A DNA stretch of 64,000 nt from Neospora caninum Liverpool (taxonomy: Eukaryota; Apicomplexa; Conoidasida; Eucoccidiorida; Sarcocystidae): the NCBI RefSeq assembly GCF_000208865.1, contig NC_018392.1:2500793-2564792 (forward strand), written 5' to 3'. The translations under genes and the position numbers were made by a program. The notes below the pieces were generated by a model that saw nothing but the letters and a program-made list of their open reading frames with translations, made no database searches and was not told the DNA's origin. Shown here piece by piece: positions 36,970-48,816 of this stretch. The number at the start of each line of letters is the position of its first letter. The first letter of the stretch is position 1.

Positions 36970-39900
36970 TTACCGGAAATGTTCGCTGTCAATATTCAGG
37001 TGTGCCACGTCGTTGCTCTCGTCGTCCTCGTGCAAACCTAGCGCGGACCCAACGGCGAAAGCTGAAAATTTCCCGCAGAGGCACCATACGAGATCCACTG
37101 GATCGAAAAGAGAGTACACGAAAGGGAACCAGAGAGAGACAAACGCCCTGTACACGAAAAGAGAAGACGAACGGTTTCTTGTGTGGCCTCTGTACTACGG
37201 CGCGGGGCTGAGGGAGAGACAGAGCACGAGCGACGAAGAGAGAAACGCCGGAAAGTGTACGCTACAAACACACGAGGATAGGCGCTTCTGACGCATTGCC
37301 AAGAGTATCTGCTCTCGTCGGCTCGTGAGAGGAGAGGAGATTTTGGACGAAACCTTGTCGACGATTCGTGCGGGTTATTTACACATGGCGCAAAAGGCCC
37401 AGGTGAACTACTCGCTACCCGCTTCTTATACCTGCACACGGAGATCTAAATGGTAACGCATTTGAACGTCTGAAATAGCCAATCTTGCACTCGTTTATAT
37501 CTAGAGATTAAAACACATCTTGACCTATTTGCAACTCTATCACACTTGTAGAAAAATTTTTGAGACATGCAGATATACACGTAGTATCTGCTTATATATA
37601 TATATATATATATGAATAGCGAGAGGAGAAGGACGCATTGGTGGAGGTCGGTAGACGGCGTGGTTCCGGCGACAGTGTTTGGTTTCTGTCCCTTCTTCGC
37701 TTACAAATCCACTTCAGTCTGCAGTTGCTCCGTGCAGCAGTTCCTCCGCAAATCTCGAACACGGCTCGATGCGTGTAGGGTCGCCGTCGCTTCCAGTCTC
37801 CTTCGGGTCCGCTTTCTCGCGGCGCGCTACCCCTCGACTGATCACCGCCGAGTGACGCCCGAACGCCCGAAGAATCAGAAGCAACAGACGACAAACCCGG
37901 AGGGAAAGAAGAGGAAGAGAAATGTTCTCCAGTTGAGACTCGTGCAGCGCGTGGTGGACTCGTTCGTCTGCCGGCTGGGTCTCTTCCGCCTCCTCGGAGT
38001 TCTCTGGCAGTTGGGAGAAAGTCCGAATTCGCGCCGTGCGTGCGGGGCTCGTCGTAGCAAACTTCCACTCGCCGCGTATGCGGATCGAAGGCGTAATCGC
38101 CCACGGCGATGAAAGGCACGAGCCGTTGCCAGGTCCATTGTCCCGTCTGGGAAGGCGCGGAGGACTGGGAACTGAGCGTGCTGAAGACGACGTGGCAGTT
38201 GCCGCCGTTCTGTGCGCGAGATCCGGGCAACAGAGACAGAACCGGAGTTTCGCCGTGAGCGCCGATTCGCTTCACTCTGGTCAGCAACACTCAGTCCCCT
38301 TTTCAGCTACCGCAGTGGGGGACACACCACACCGGCAGAAGCGCGTCGACTGGAACGCGTTGTGAAAAACCGAACGACACAACGACACCCACGTCTTTGC
38401 CTGCCGACGACCGGGAGAAAGCCCTCCAGCTAGACAGCTCGAGACGTCTCCATTGAAAACGTGGTCAGATGCACGGACCAAAAAGGGATGTGTCTCCTCC
38501 TCCCTGCCCCTGAGACGCATCGGAGGCTCGGAGCTCTCGTGTGTATCTCGAACCCAGTACTCTGTGTCCCTGCGTTTGGGCCCTCTGTTCTGCGCTATCT
38601 CTGCGCTTCCCCGCAAGTCCCCGCAAGCGCGCGAAACGCGCAGGCCTACTCGTCTCTCCACTTCTCGCACCCTCTGCTCCGCGTTTTTTAGAGCCTGAAC
38701 GGCGATGTGCTTGTCAGCCTCGGACCTGCACGCGCAGCCGAGAACACACTCAACGCAGGGAGTCTCTCCCCCCAAACCGCATGTTCGTTCTTGCGGAGGA
38801 GAGCCCTCGAACCCCTGTCGACGATTTCTAGCTCTCCTCTGCCCTCACCTGCAAAAGCGGAAGAAACTCTCTTCTAGTCACACAGCCGCAGAAAAATGGA
38901 AAGACGAGGAAATAGCGGCACGGGTTACACAACATCCACAACGCATGTAATCACCTTGTTCCTCATACCATGTATGCAGCGATACAAATAGATTAACATG
39001 CACATGCTCGTATATATGTATATAAAGAGGAAGAGAGAGAACGAGACAGAAAGAGAGAGAGAAAGAGCGAAAAAGAAAAAGAGAGAAAGAAAGAGATTTA
39101 TATATATATATACGTATGTATGCGTGAACATAAACTGGTGGTACATGCACTTCTCGATATAGGTATCGGCCTATGCATATATATATGGATATATACATAT
39201 ATAGGTAGACCGCTGTTTTCGACGGCTGCAGGTTTTGTGTGTATCCTGGTGGTTGAGGCGTCGCAGGTTTTGGCCTGTACCGTAGGACGAGGACTTTGTT
39301 GCCTGTCGCGAGGGGAAGAAAGCGAAGATATCGGTGGTAGGAGACAGCGACGACTGGGGACTGGTGTAGCATCGTCCCCAAGAGCTGGAGGGAAGCAGAC
39401 GTCAGTTCTTGCTCTCGCTTCAGCTGCTGTTGAAGCCGAAGACGCTGTCGCCGTTCCTGTTCGCCCTCTTCCATCAGATTGCCCACGTCTCTGACACGGC
39501 GCATGTAGACGCATCTGGAAATGTAAATGCCGTCCATGCGAATCCGCGGCCGCTGCAGATACATTCTGTCGACAGGGCGCACAAGAACCAGCGAGCGCGG
39601 CGTACGTACACTGGAGATGCCAGGCCCCCGGCAGCGGAAAGAAGGCCTTTTGGTCGCAGCTTCCGGACCAACGCGCGAGGGAGAAAAGGGAGAAAAGGGA
39701 GAAGGGACCACGACGACCGAAAATCCGCGAAAAACGTCTGTTGGAAAACCTCCGTTGACACCCATCGGTTAAACAGCATCGGTCGGAAGACGTCTGTCGA
39801 AAAGCAGTGGCGACGAACAGAAGTGTCTCTACGCTGGAGCAGCGGTGGGCGCTGCTCGACGCGTTAACGGTAGCTCAAGCTTGCGTCTGCGGCGCACCTC

Positions 39901-42861
39901 ATTCTGCCACATGCAGTTTGGCCCGAAGAAACTTGTTCGCCGTCTTCAAAGGGAGTAACGTTGGCGCATCGAGTCAATTAACCCATCCACACACAGATAC
40001 ACAAATGCGAAACAAACACACCAGTGCATACATCCAAGTGCAACGATATGGACGCATCTGGATGTAGACACAAAGACCGATAGCCATCTAGCAAGGCAGA
40101 GAGAAACGTCTTCAAAGGAAGAAGGAATGAAGACGACTTTGAAGCGCGTATATGCGGAGGAGGAAGTTTTTGGAAGAACTGAAGAAACGCTGTGTTTTTT
40201 GCCAAGGAGAGCAGAGCATGCGGCGCGTCTCCAGTTGCGGCCGGACGCGGCAGGCCCCAACCCACACAGATGCGCGGAGTCTTCCCGAGCACTTTCAGCA
40301 TCCACTTACAGATGCCAGGAGGCGTTGTAGAGGCGCACTTCTGCCGCGCAACTGGGGCCGAAGACTTGCACGCACTTGGCTCGCCAGCAGGCATCGCTCT
40401 TGGCCCCACAGAGACGCTGGAGAAGCCGGCAGCAGCTCGAGAGTCTGGGGAAGGGAGGGCCCCGCGAGATGAAGGCCACACAGACAGTAGAAAACAGGAA
40501 TAACGCGTGAGGCTCGAGGCCGCGCGGGTGGGACGAGGCTGTCTGTGACGGAGGGAAAAAAGAGAAGAAAAGAAGGAAGCAACCGGCAGGCAACACGCTA
40601 TCGAGACAACACACCACACGCAGACAGCCAGCCACGTCTCCCTTTCTCAGCTTTTCGGGGTGTCTCCTCTCGACGCTTCCTGCCCCTCTTCGGAGCGGCG
40701 TTCTCTGTGTCGCTCTGTCTTCTCGCGTTCTGTCGCTTGCCCCGGCGTGCGCGTCTTCCTGACGCGATCCTGGCTGATTGAGGGTGCAAAGCGAGGACCC
40801 AGCGTCAAGCGCCAGGCTTCGTCGCTCTGGGTCACCCCCGATCGAAACGCGGTTTCTTCCTTCTCACCTGGTGAGAGCGAACGCATCGAGGTACAGGGGC
40901 AAGACGTCGAGGAGTTCTGGCGGCAGCGAGCAAAGGCTGCATGCGCCGCTGTCGAGGGCCCAAGGAACGTCTTCGCCCGCGTCTTGTTCGTTTCGCCGTC
41001 TGGCGGCGGAGAGATCGTCCTCGGAAGTTGAGAGAGACGACGAACGAGAAGAGGCGCCGTCTCGAAGGAACTGAACATCTTGACGGTCGCAGCCTCTGCG
41101 CTCTGGATCCGCGCCGCGCTCCACACCCCGGCCATCGCTTGTTCGGGGGTCGGAGGGGCTCTCGGCTTTCTTTCCTCTCTGGCATCTGTCGGGCTGTCTG
41201 CGGCCGGAACCGGCTGCATGCTCACGCGAAGCGGAGAGAGCTGGAGAGCCAGCAGCGAGGCGCGCTTCACTCGCCTCACTTCCCCTCTTCCCGAAAGACA
41301 CAGGCGCACCCTTTTCTGTCTCGACTTTGTCAGCAGTCCGGCCTCCTACTGGTCCCGCGCAAACACCGCCCTCGTGCTTCTCTCTCTCCCCTGTCTCCTC
41401 CGCCTCCGGTTCCTCTCTCGCCCCTCTCTCCTCTCGCTTGTCTGTCTCCTCTCGCTTTTCGTTCTTCTCTCTCTGTGCGCGTGCGTCTTCCTTCTGTCCT
41501 CGATGCATTCCTTCCCTTCCGTCGACGAGAAATCCTCCTTCCTCGTTCCGTTCTCGAGCGTGACTCCGTGGGGCGGCTTCGCGTCCTTCGCCGTCCAGTG
41601 TCTCTCCGTCCCCGGACTCCTCTGCGTCGTATTCGTCTTCGCTCTCATCTTCAATGTACATGCTGCGCTCGTCGAGCGACGGGTCCAGCCGCAGTGCCTG
41701 TCTGTACATCCCGATGGCCGCGCCGAGCTTTCCTCTTCTTTCCAGGCGAAGGCCCTCCTTGTAGAAGAGAGTCGCAAGGTGTGAACGATGGTTTGCGCTC
41801 TCGGATGGCGAAGAGTCGCCTGCGACAGGTTGCAGATCCACGGGCGAAGGCGTCGCGTCGAGAGCGAGTCTCGCTTGCTCCTCTCGCGTGCGCAAAGAGT
41901 CCGGTTTCGGCTCGCCGGCCACGGAAGACTCCCCGCCGTCTCCAGGACACACCGCGCTTCCCCTCTCCTCAACTGGAAGGTTTTTGCTTCCCTCGCCGAG
42001 CTCAGAGGACTCGCAGACTGCATGCAACGGCGGCGAAGCGGGAGACCCAGAAGCGCCAGAGGGACGGCGAAAGCAAGCTTCTGGAAGCTGGCATGAGGGG
42101 GGTGAAACAATCGACGAAGAGGAAGAAGAAGAAGAGGAGGAAGAAGAGGAAGACGAGTAAGAGGAGGAAGAGGGGGAAGAGGAGGAAGAGGAGGAGGAAG
42201 ACGAAGAAGGGGAGGAAGATGAAGAAGGGGAGGAAGATGAAGAAGGGGAGGAAGATGAAGAAGAAGATGAGGAAGATGAAGAAGAAGATGAGGAAGATGA
42301 AGAAGAAGATGAGGAAGATGAAGAAGAAGATGAGGAAGATGAAGAAGAAGAGGAAGATGAGGAAGAAGAGGAAGATGAAGAAGAAGAAGATGAAGAAGAA
42401 GAGGAAGATGAAGAAGAAGATGAAGAAGGGGAGGAAGATGAAGAAGAAGATGAAGAAGGGGAGGAAGATGAAGAAGAAGATGAAGAAGGGGAGGAAGATG
42501 AAGAAGAAGATGAAGAAGGGGAGGAAGATGAAGAAGAAGATGAAGAAGAAGATGAAGAAGGGGAGGAAGATGAAGAAGAAGATGAAGAAGGGGAGGAAGA
42601 TGAAGAAGGGGAGGAAGATGAAGAAGAAGATGAAGAAGGGGAGGAAGATGAAGAAGAAGATGAAGAAGGGGAGGAAGATGAAGAAGAAGATGAAGAAGGG
42701 GAGGAAGATGAAGAAGAAGATGAAGAAGGGGAGGAAGATGAAGAAGAAGATGAAGAAGGGGAGGAAGATGAAGAAGGGGAGGAAGATGAAGAAGGAGAGG
42801 AAGAGAAAGAGGAGGAGGGAGAGAAAGAGGAGGAGGGAGACGGTCGAAAGACCCCTGTCAT
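36970..42861 (-). CDS. FBXO9: F-box protein with TPR repeat, FBXO9-like
   Basis: Probable SCF ubiquitin-ligase substrate adaptor. Minus-strand exons: 42861-40868, 40444-40310, 39565-39281, 38276-37705 and 37037 to about 36970, all GT-AG with consistent phases, about 1,010 aa. Order of parts: a Ser/Pro low-complexity tract (about residues 8-250); a TPR (LFYKEGLRLERRGKLGAAI, about 365-400); a long charged insert (about 405-640) rich in Arg/Glu; an F-box (LPPELLDVLPLYLDAFALTR continuing LSSCCRLLQRLCG and WRAKCVQVFG); then the FBXO9 C-terminal domain, beginning NASW, RPRIRMDGIYISRCVYMRR and YHRYLRFLP. RLKWI and VAHLNIDSEHF resemble the family's last segments. Human FBXO9 is under half this length; the excess is low-complexity sequence. 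The start could also be 43023 in the same frame. The stop at 36970 directly follows a possible donor, so one more exon may exist. Confidence 0.86.
39004..39116. repeat. Purine-rich GA tract with TA runs
   Basis: A stretch of A/G-only short repeats (GAGA, GAAA) on the + strand is flanked by TA runs. It lies in the FBXO9 intron between exons 3 and 4 and is therefore a long polypyrimidine stretch in the transcript. Confidence 0.75.
42112..42842. repeat. 730-bp polypurine/polypyrimidine tandem repeat inside FBXO9 exon 1
   Basis: The + strand is almost purely A and G with T at regular positions, built from GAAGAAGATGAAGAAGGGGA-type units in 18- to 36-bp steps. On the coding (minus) strand it encodes the Ser/Pro tract. 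It is open in several frames on both strands, which explains the long Lys/Met, Asp/Glu and Phe/Ile frames seen there. Trinucleotide periodicity keeps length changes in frame. Confidence 0.92.
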
Positions 42862-44158
42862 TTTTGAAGCTCCAGAGGGAAAGAAACGGAGTAGAGGAAG
42901 GGAAATTTGGCATGGAAAACCGAACCGATGCGCAATATAATAATCAGAAATGGGTGAAGATTTAAGAACGTCTATATAGGAAGACATGTCCACATCGATA
43001 TACCGACACAGGCGTACACACATATATCTCTATATATACAACAATATACGAATATATTTGGAGGACATGGTGTTGCGAGTGGTGGAGGGGACAGGAGACC
43101 AACCTGAGAGAATCGTTGGAGAGAGAAAAACAAGGCTGGGTTGGCGGAAGTCTGGAGATGGGCACTTCCCCAACGCAGTTTTTTTTGTCGCCGTTTGCTT
43201 GTCTCTCAAACGTACGGGAGAGACGCGCATCCCTTTTTGTCTTTTGGGGCTCTCGAGCAGGCAAAGGAGTGGACGCAGGACACGTCTGAGTCAAAGAGAA
43301 CTTCGCAAGACAAGGAGATGCTCCTGCCGCACGCCGCCGTCTCCGCTGCCACGGCTGCTGTTCCGGCGACTAGGAGACAGCTCGGCAAGTGTGTCCCTGA
43401 TTGTTCATGGCTACAAAAAGACGTTTTCTCTCGCGTTCCATTGATGTGAAGAGCGGCGTGTTCCTCGTAAAGCGGTTAGCCGCGTCATTTGTGGAAAAAG
43501 AAGTGAGGCGGTTTTTGGCAAGATGTCTCAAGGTGTACATGCAGCTCGACAGCGCGGCGCATACCGCACTGCGCACACACCGCGCCAGCTTTTCCCACTT
43601 TTACTTCGCACACGAGAAAGACGAACCTGGAGTGACGACGCTGTCTCGTTCCTGTGGAGTTTCGTGCAGCAAAGTTCACGGGGAAAAGGATTTCCCCTCG
43701 CTCTCCAAAGAGAAAAGGGAGACTTCGAGAGGTCTCGTTGCAGCCGCGCGCAAAGTAAAAGGCGCGTGCGAGGCGACTGGGAGAACCAGGGATTTGTGTG
43801 CCTCCGTTGCGGGCTTTGTCTTCAAATCCTTCGCGAAAAAAGAAACCAGAGCACCTAGGGAAAACCCTCACAGGTTATTCCATGCAGCTACCCATCAAAA
43901 GTAAACAGCGGGACAACATCCCGACGGCGAAACTCTTCGCCTCCACACGTGCAGACTCGTTAGAGACGGAAGTCTCTCCGGAGATAAGGGACTGTTCCCG
44001 TGCTTTGAAAAGCAAAGAATCTGAGAGACACAGTCTAAAAGTGACGACCGGAAACTGATGGCCAGCCTTCGAGGTAGGGGGAATTCCGTGCTGTTAAAAA
44101 CATCACCGGAAACCCTGCCAGGAAAGTTGCGTAAATATGTAGCCATACTTGCACAGAT

Positions 44159-44231
44159 GGATATATATATATATATATATATATATATTGATCAATATAA
44201 ATATGTATATATATATATATATATATATATT
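44159..44231. repeat. Paired (TA)n microsatellites
   Basis: Two TA runs of about 15 and 13 units flank a short AT-rich spacer near TTGATCAATATAAATATG. The region could fold into AT hairpins. Confidence 0.9.
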
Positions 44232-44276
44232 TATGGATAGGTATAAATGGAAATATCGAAATATGGATATGCCACG

Positions 44277-44572
44277 ACCGTCGGTACTTGTTCGCTGAAA
44301 ACGACATGTGATACACACATCACTACGTCAAGAATGTGTCACAGCTGTGTCCATGTGTATGTCGGTGTATAGGAATATGTGAGATTTTGTCATAGGATGC
44401 TTCTCCATCTCAAACGTCTGAAATACCGCCGGTATTTGTTCGCTGAAAACGACATGTGATATACACATCACTACGTCAAGAATGTGTCACAGCTGTGTCC
44501 ATGTGTATGTCGGTGACTAGGAATATGTGAGATTTTGTCATAGGATGCTTCTCCACCTCAAACGTCTGAAAA
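44277..44572. repeat. 148-bp tandem duplication, two copies
   Basis: 44277-44424 and 44425-44572 are near-identical direct copies, both starting ACCG, then CGGTA, and containing GTTCGCTGAAAACGACATG. They differ at only a handful of positions (for example GTATAGG versus GACTAGG). No coding potential is evident. It lies between FBXO9 and the TLC-domain gene. Confidence 0.95.
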
Positions 44573-44881
44573 TCATGTTTATGCATGGTTGCATGCGCAG
44601 AGACGCATGGGAGGAGCTTCGCGAGTCGCTGCCTGAGATCGAACCGCGTGAGACAAGACGGGGCGTGGCAAAAAAAGACCCCTGAGTGGAGAGAAGAGCC
44701 ACATGCAGAACTTGCGGACAGCGCGGAAAACACCGCGAGAAAATCCATCCACTTGCATGCGTTCCCCTTTTTCGTTTCCCTCTCGTTGATTGAGAAAACG
44801 TGCGATGTTTTTTGAAGGCACAACCTCTACCGGTGTAATTGATTTGGGCTCGAGACCAGCATGGCGTCGAAAATACAAGCA

Positions 44882-44882
<1 letters not shown>

Positions 44883-44922
<40 letters not shown>

Positions 44923-45065
44923 GCATATACATATATATCAGAAACATATATATATATATATATGTGTAAAAGATATATACATATACATATATATATATAT
45001 ATATATAGAAGAAATGTATATATACATATACATATGTAAAAAAATGTATATATACATATATACAT
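44883..45065. repeat. Extended (TA)n and (TACATA)n block
   Basis: About 180 bp of almost pure A/T alternation, broken by TACATA and AGAA interruptions. It is the largest AT block in the window. Confidence 0.88.
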
Positions 45066-46245
45066 ACAGGAAAAGAATATGCACGTGCCTCCGTGCACCT
45101 ATATAGATAGATATATGCGCCTTTTCTTAGGAGTGTATCCATGAGACACACAGAGTTCCTGCATTTACGAAGATGAATGCATAGGTTGAAGGGGTAATCT
45201 GGATAGAATCGCGACCACGATGCCAAAAGGCATATCTTCTGGCGAAGATCACGAAGGGGCCTTGGCGCAGGTTACGCGGGAGGAATGCAGAACTGAAAAG
45301 CAAGAGACAGCTCCCCGCGTTCAAGTCACCGGTGGGAATGCCCGCTAAAAAGCTGAAAATCTTTCTTCTCTTCCTCGTGTCGGCGAGCCGAAGAAGGTCG
45401 AGATTTTTCCCTCTGGTGTTTCGCACCGAACTGAACGAAGTCTCGGCAACCCCATCTAAAGAGCATTCACTCTCTTACAACGCGACACTCGACACAAACA
45501 AAACAGCCCTTTGCTTCCCTTGTTGCTTCAAACACAGACTACCGAATCTTCGGAAACAGGAGTTAAGGTGGTGTCTTGTGGAGATTAAGGAAACTCTTCC
45601 GACCTAAGACAAGAAACGCGCCTTACGAGGTCTTTTTAAACGTGTGGACCACGCGTCTATCTGCGGTTACAAACGCGCATGCACTCGAACAAAACGCGTG
45701 TGCATACCTGCTGCACATCACAATCATGGGCATGCGCATGCACGTTGACCGTCCCGAACCCTGCGGCCGCCAGCAGAAATTATACATACGTTCACCTTCC
45801 TTGCTCTGTTCCACTCTCTCCCGCTTAGCCTTCCTTGTGTCTCTGTCGGACTCGTCCCGGTTTCGCTTCTTCTTCCCTTCGTTCTTTCCCTGTCGCCACA
45901 TCTACTCCCGCTGTCAATCGTCCGTCTCTCCTAGCTGCCTCCTCCGTCTGTGACGGGAGGCCTCTCCTGCCTCCGTTCTCAGTGTTCCTTTCTCTTGTCT
46001 CTCGTTTACTTCGCTTCCATGCGTCACCACGCGACCGCGCCTTCTCTCAGTTCTTTGTCTCTGTGCGTTTCCTCACGTTGCCTTGCCTGTGTTCTCCTTC
46101 TCTGCCCCGCTGCCTCCCTACTCACTCTCGACTCGCCTGAGCACGACCAGCTGCTGCTCTCCTCTGACTCCGTGTTGCTCCCTTTCCCCCATCCGTCTCG
46201 TTCTCTCTGTCTCCCTCGTTCGCTTCGCTCTTTGTCCCTCGGCTT

Positions 46246-48816
46246 TCATTCCTTCTTTCTCTCCTCGTCCGGTCCCTGCATGTCTGCGACTGCCGCCTTC
46301 TTCCCGCCCTTCCGTTTTCGACACAGCGACCGGAAGAAAAGATACCCCCAGAAGTAGTTCAGCAGCGTCCACCCCAGAGTGAGCACCATTATGAAAACCA
46401 TCCGCAGCGTGGAAATGTTTGCCTGCGGAATGAGGTGCTGTCTGTACACCGCGCAGTCGATCCAGTAATGCCAGAAGACGAGGAACGGCACAACGACGAG
46501 CCGAACAGAAATAAACAAGAAGACCGTCAGGGCGTTGATAAAGCGAAACAAGGGCGTTTCTGCTTGGCCATTCTGGAGCAGAAACCATCGAAAGTGGAGG
46601 AAGGGGGTTGAGATCTCGCTGACCGCAAAGAGACTGCACAAACCTAAAAAGCGCACGACAAAAACAAGCCTGGCCTTCAACTGCGGAACCTGCTTCTGCT
46701 GCACACGGTCACGTGCCGTACCACTCCGCCTCATTTTCAAGACACCTAGGCAATCACAGTGCCTACAGAACCCGCCAGTCCATATATATATTTATACATA
46801 TATACGGAAAAGTACAGAAAAATACATAAACTTACATAAACTTGAATAAACTTACGTATACTTATATATATATATATATATATACATGTCTGTATACAGT
46901 CACACATGTGTACAGGCCAGCGTGACTGGGCCCATGTCCGTGTGTAACGAGGACGGTGACTGCGGCGATAGCCTCCAAAGTCGACGCTCCTGTTTTCTTC
47001 GCAGTGTCATCTGAAGCTGAGTAGCGCTCCGGGTTTCGCGATGCACCCCAGAGCGGAAGCATGGCCGTGCCCCATCTCGAGAAATGTGTTCCTCGGAGAG
47101 CGGAGGCGGACCCTCGGAGGCAGAGGTTCTGGCCTTTCTCTTTTTGAGCGAATGCATCTCCAAGCACGCGTGTGCAGAAGACGCGACGCACCTGAGAGTT
47201 TGATGCCGGGAGCCGCGATTTGGATCGTGCCGGCGAGAAGGCTGAGAAGGGCGTGGACCAGGAATGCTCGCTGGTGGATCTCCACATTGCGTAGACACTC
47301 GAAACAATCCCACAAAAAGTAACTCCCCATTATGTAGGCTGCGCAGAAAGCACAAGGAAAACGACAGAGTACATGCACGTGCGTATGGGCCGAGTACGGC
47401 TCGCGATCTCCAGAGGGTCAAAAGAAGAAACCAGTGGGCAAATCGACGCACGAGGAAATTTCGAGTCCAGAGTCGGTGACACATCCCCGTCAGCAGGCCC
47501 TACACAAGATGTACGGCTTTCGTGGGAGCCTACATCGGCTCGTTTGCATTTGCGGCGACACTAAAAACGTGGCAGAGAGAAGAAAGTGGAGACGAGGAAG
47601 GCCAGAGGGACGGCAACACGAAAAAGGGGTGCACACACGTCTGCGTGTTTTGTGTCTTCCCCGAAACACTCCGCGCGTTTGTTCATCCACGTGTGGATCT
47701 CTGTCTCTGCATACATACACTTGCCTCTACGCAGGCACAGAGTGGCCGACCGGATGTTCACTGTATTCCTTCTGCGAGAGCTTCAAGTATCCCACAAGGC
47801 ACTCTCGCCGCCTACGTGCTCTCCCCGCCGACGGGGCCCGGTGTCCCTCTTTTCTGTGCCTACGAAAGTCGTGTATCGCCCTCCCCACACGTGGAGGAAA
47901 GCGGCGCTTCGTTTCTGCGCAGATGTCTCCCGTCCTTGTCTCTGTTCCCCAGTTTTTTCGGATTCAGAGAGAAACGTAGTGGTCTCCCTCGCCGGCGTTG
48001 CATCTCTCTGTCTCTCGGGTTGCGTGTGTGTGCGGCGTCTGTTTGTGCGAGGTCAGCCTTCCTGCGTTCGCCCTGTTCCGGCTCTGCCTTTCGGCGTCTC
48101 CGTAATGCGCGCTTACAGGAGACGACGACGAGCGGATCGTGTGCACCGTCCCAGAAGTCGGGCGCGGCGTCCCAGTGCGCGAGGTACGTGCTCCAGATGT
48201 TGTCCTGTTGGGAAGCCGCTGCCTGCAAGGCTGCCTGCTCCGCCTGCATGCGGGCTGCTGCGTCTGTGCCGCGCGCGAGAGCTTCGGCGTACGCCTGAGA
48301 AGCTGCTCGAGCAATCAGGACTTGCGACGCAGGGAGAATGACGCTCCGAACGGCGTGGACGAGGGCAGCTGGCGCCAGGTAGAGCGCATGCAGAGAGGCA
48401 GTGGTGTTTGCGTTCGCACTGATGAAGTAGACGCGGAGAGCAGCTATCTCGTCGCTCACAGCCTCGCCAGAAACCCCGCGAGGGCCCGAAGAAGCACCGC
48501 CTTGGGGCCCCCGCGCAGCTTTGGAAGCTGGGGACTTTGCGCTTTTTTTTGGACAGGTCCGTTCAAGTTTCGCGAGTCTCGCCGTCTTCTCGGTGTGCTG
48601 TCGCCGCGCAGAGGGCGGGAGAAGCACCGCTGGGAGCTTGGGCGAGACGAAGGCGTGGACAAAGAACCAGAAACACGTGAGAGAGAAGAAGAGCAGTAGA
48701 GACGGAGACCGAGGACAGAACACTCGGAGCAGTTTGTCGGCCAGCCCCGGCTCCAGAGAGGCGAAGGAGAAGAGGCGCGAGATATACGCCAGGCCGTAAA
48801 AACCGAGCGCAGCCAT
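46246..48816 (-). CDS. TLC-domain (TRAM-LAG1-CLN8) multi-pass membrane protein
   Basis: Three minus-strand exons, 48816-48117, 47338-47192 and 46643-46246, with GT-AG introns and matching phases, 414 aa. The N-terminus has hydrophobic stretches, including SLLLFFSLTCFWFFVHAFV. A linker follows, then YFISANANTTASLHALYL, which fits the first TLC helix. Exon 2 gives YIMGSYFLWDCFECL and HALLSLLAG. Exon 3 gives the family-typical EISTPFLHFRWFLL, then INALTVFLFISVRLVVVPF and a last helix VFIMVLTLGWTLLNYFWG, ending in a Lys/Arg-rich cytosolic tail. This layout matches TLCD4/TMEM56-like proteins rather than ceramide synthases, because I see no HX3DD-type motif. TLC proteins sit in ER or plasma membrane and affect lipid composition. 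The exact role is unknown. A 45-residue Gln/Ala-rich segment before the exon 1 junction is unusual. Confidence 0.85.

Larger units (their letters stand above)
42862..46245. other. Intergenic region between FBXO9 and the TLC-domain gene
   Basis: This is upstream DNA of FBXO9 and downstream DNA of the TLC gene, both on the minus strand. It carries dense (TA)n tracts and a 148-bp tandem duplication. A 167-codon + strand frame at 43401-43904 is basic and has no family match, so I leave it out. Confidence 0.5.

Noticed and set aside
42002..42913. A 303-codon Phe/Ile/Leu-rich minus-strand frame that looks like many membrane helices
   Set aside because: It is a frame-shifted reading of the same repeat; the periodic FFIF pattern is a composition artefact.
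40941..42965. A 674-codon + strand frame rich in Lys and Met
   Set aside because: It is the antisense reading of the purine-rich repeat and FBXO9 exon 1. The minus strand carries the recognisable TPR and F-box.
43401..43904. A 167-codon basic + strand frame
   Set aside because: It lies in the upstream region of FBXO9, without recognisable domains. I could not separate it from chance.
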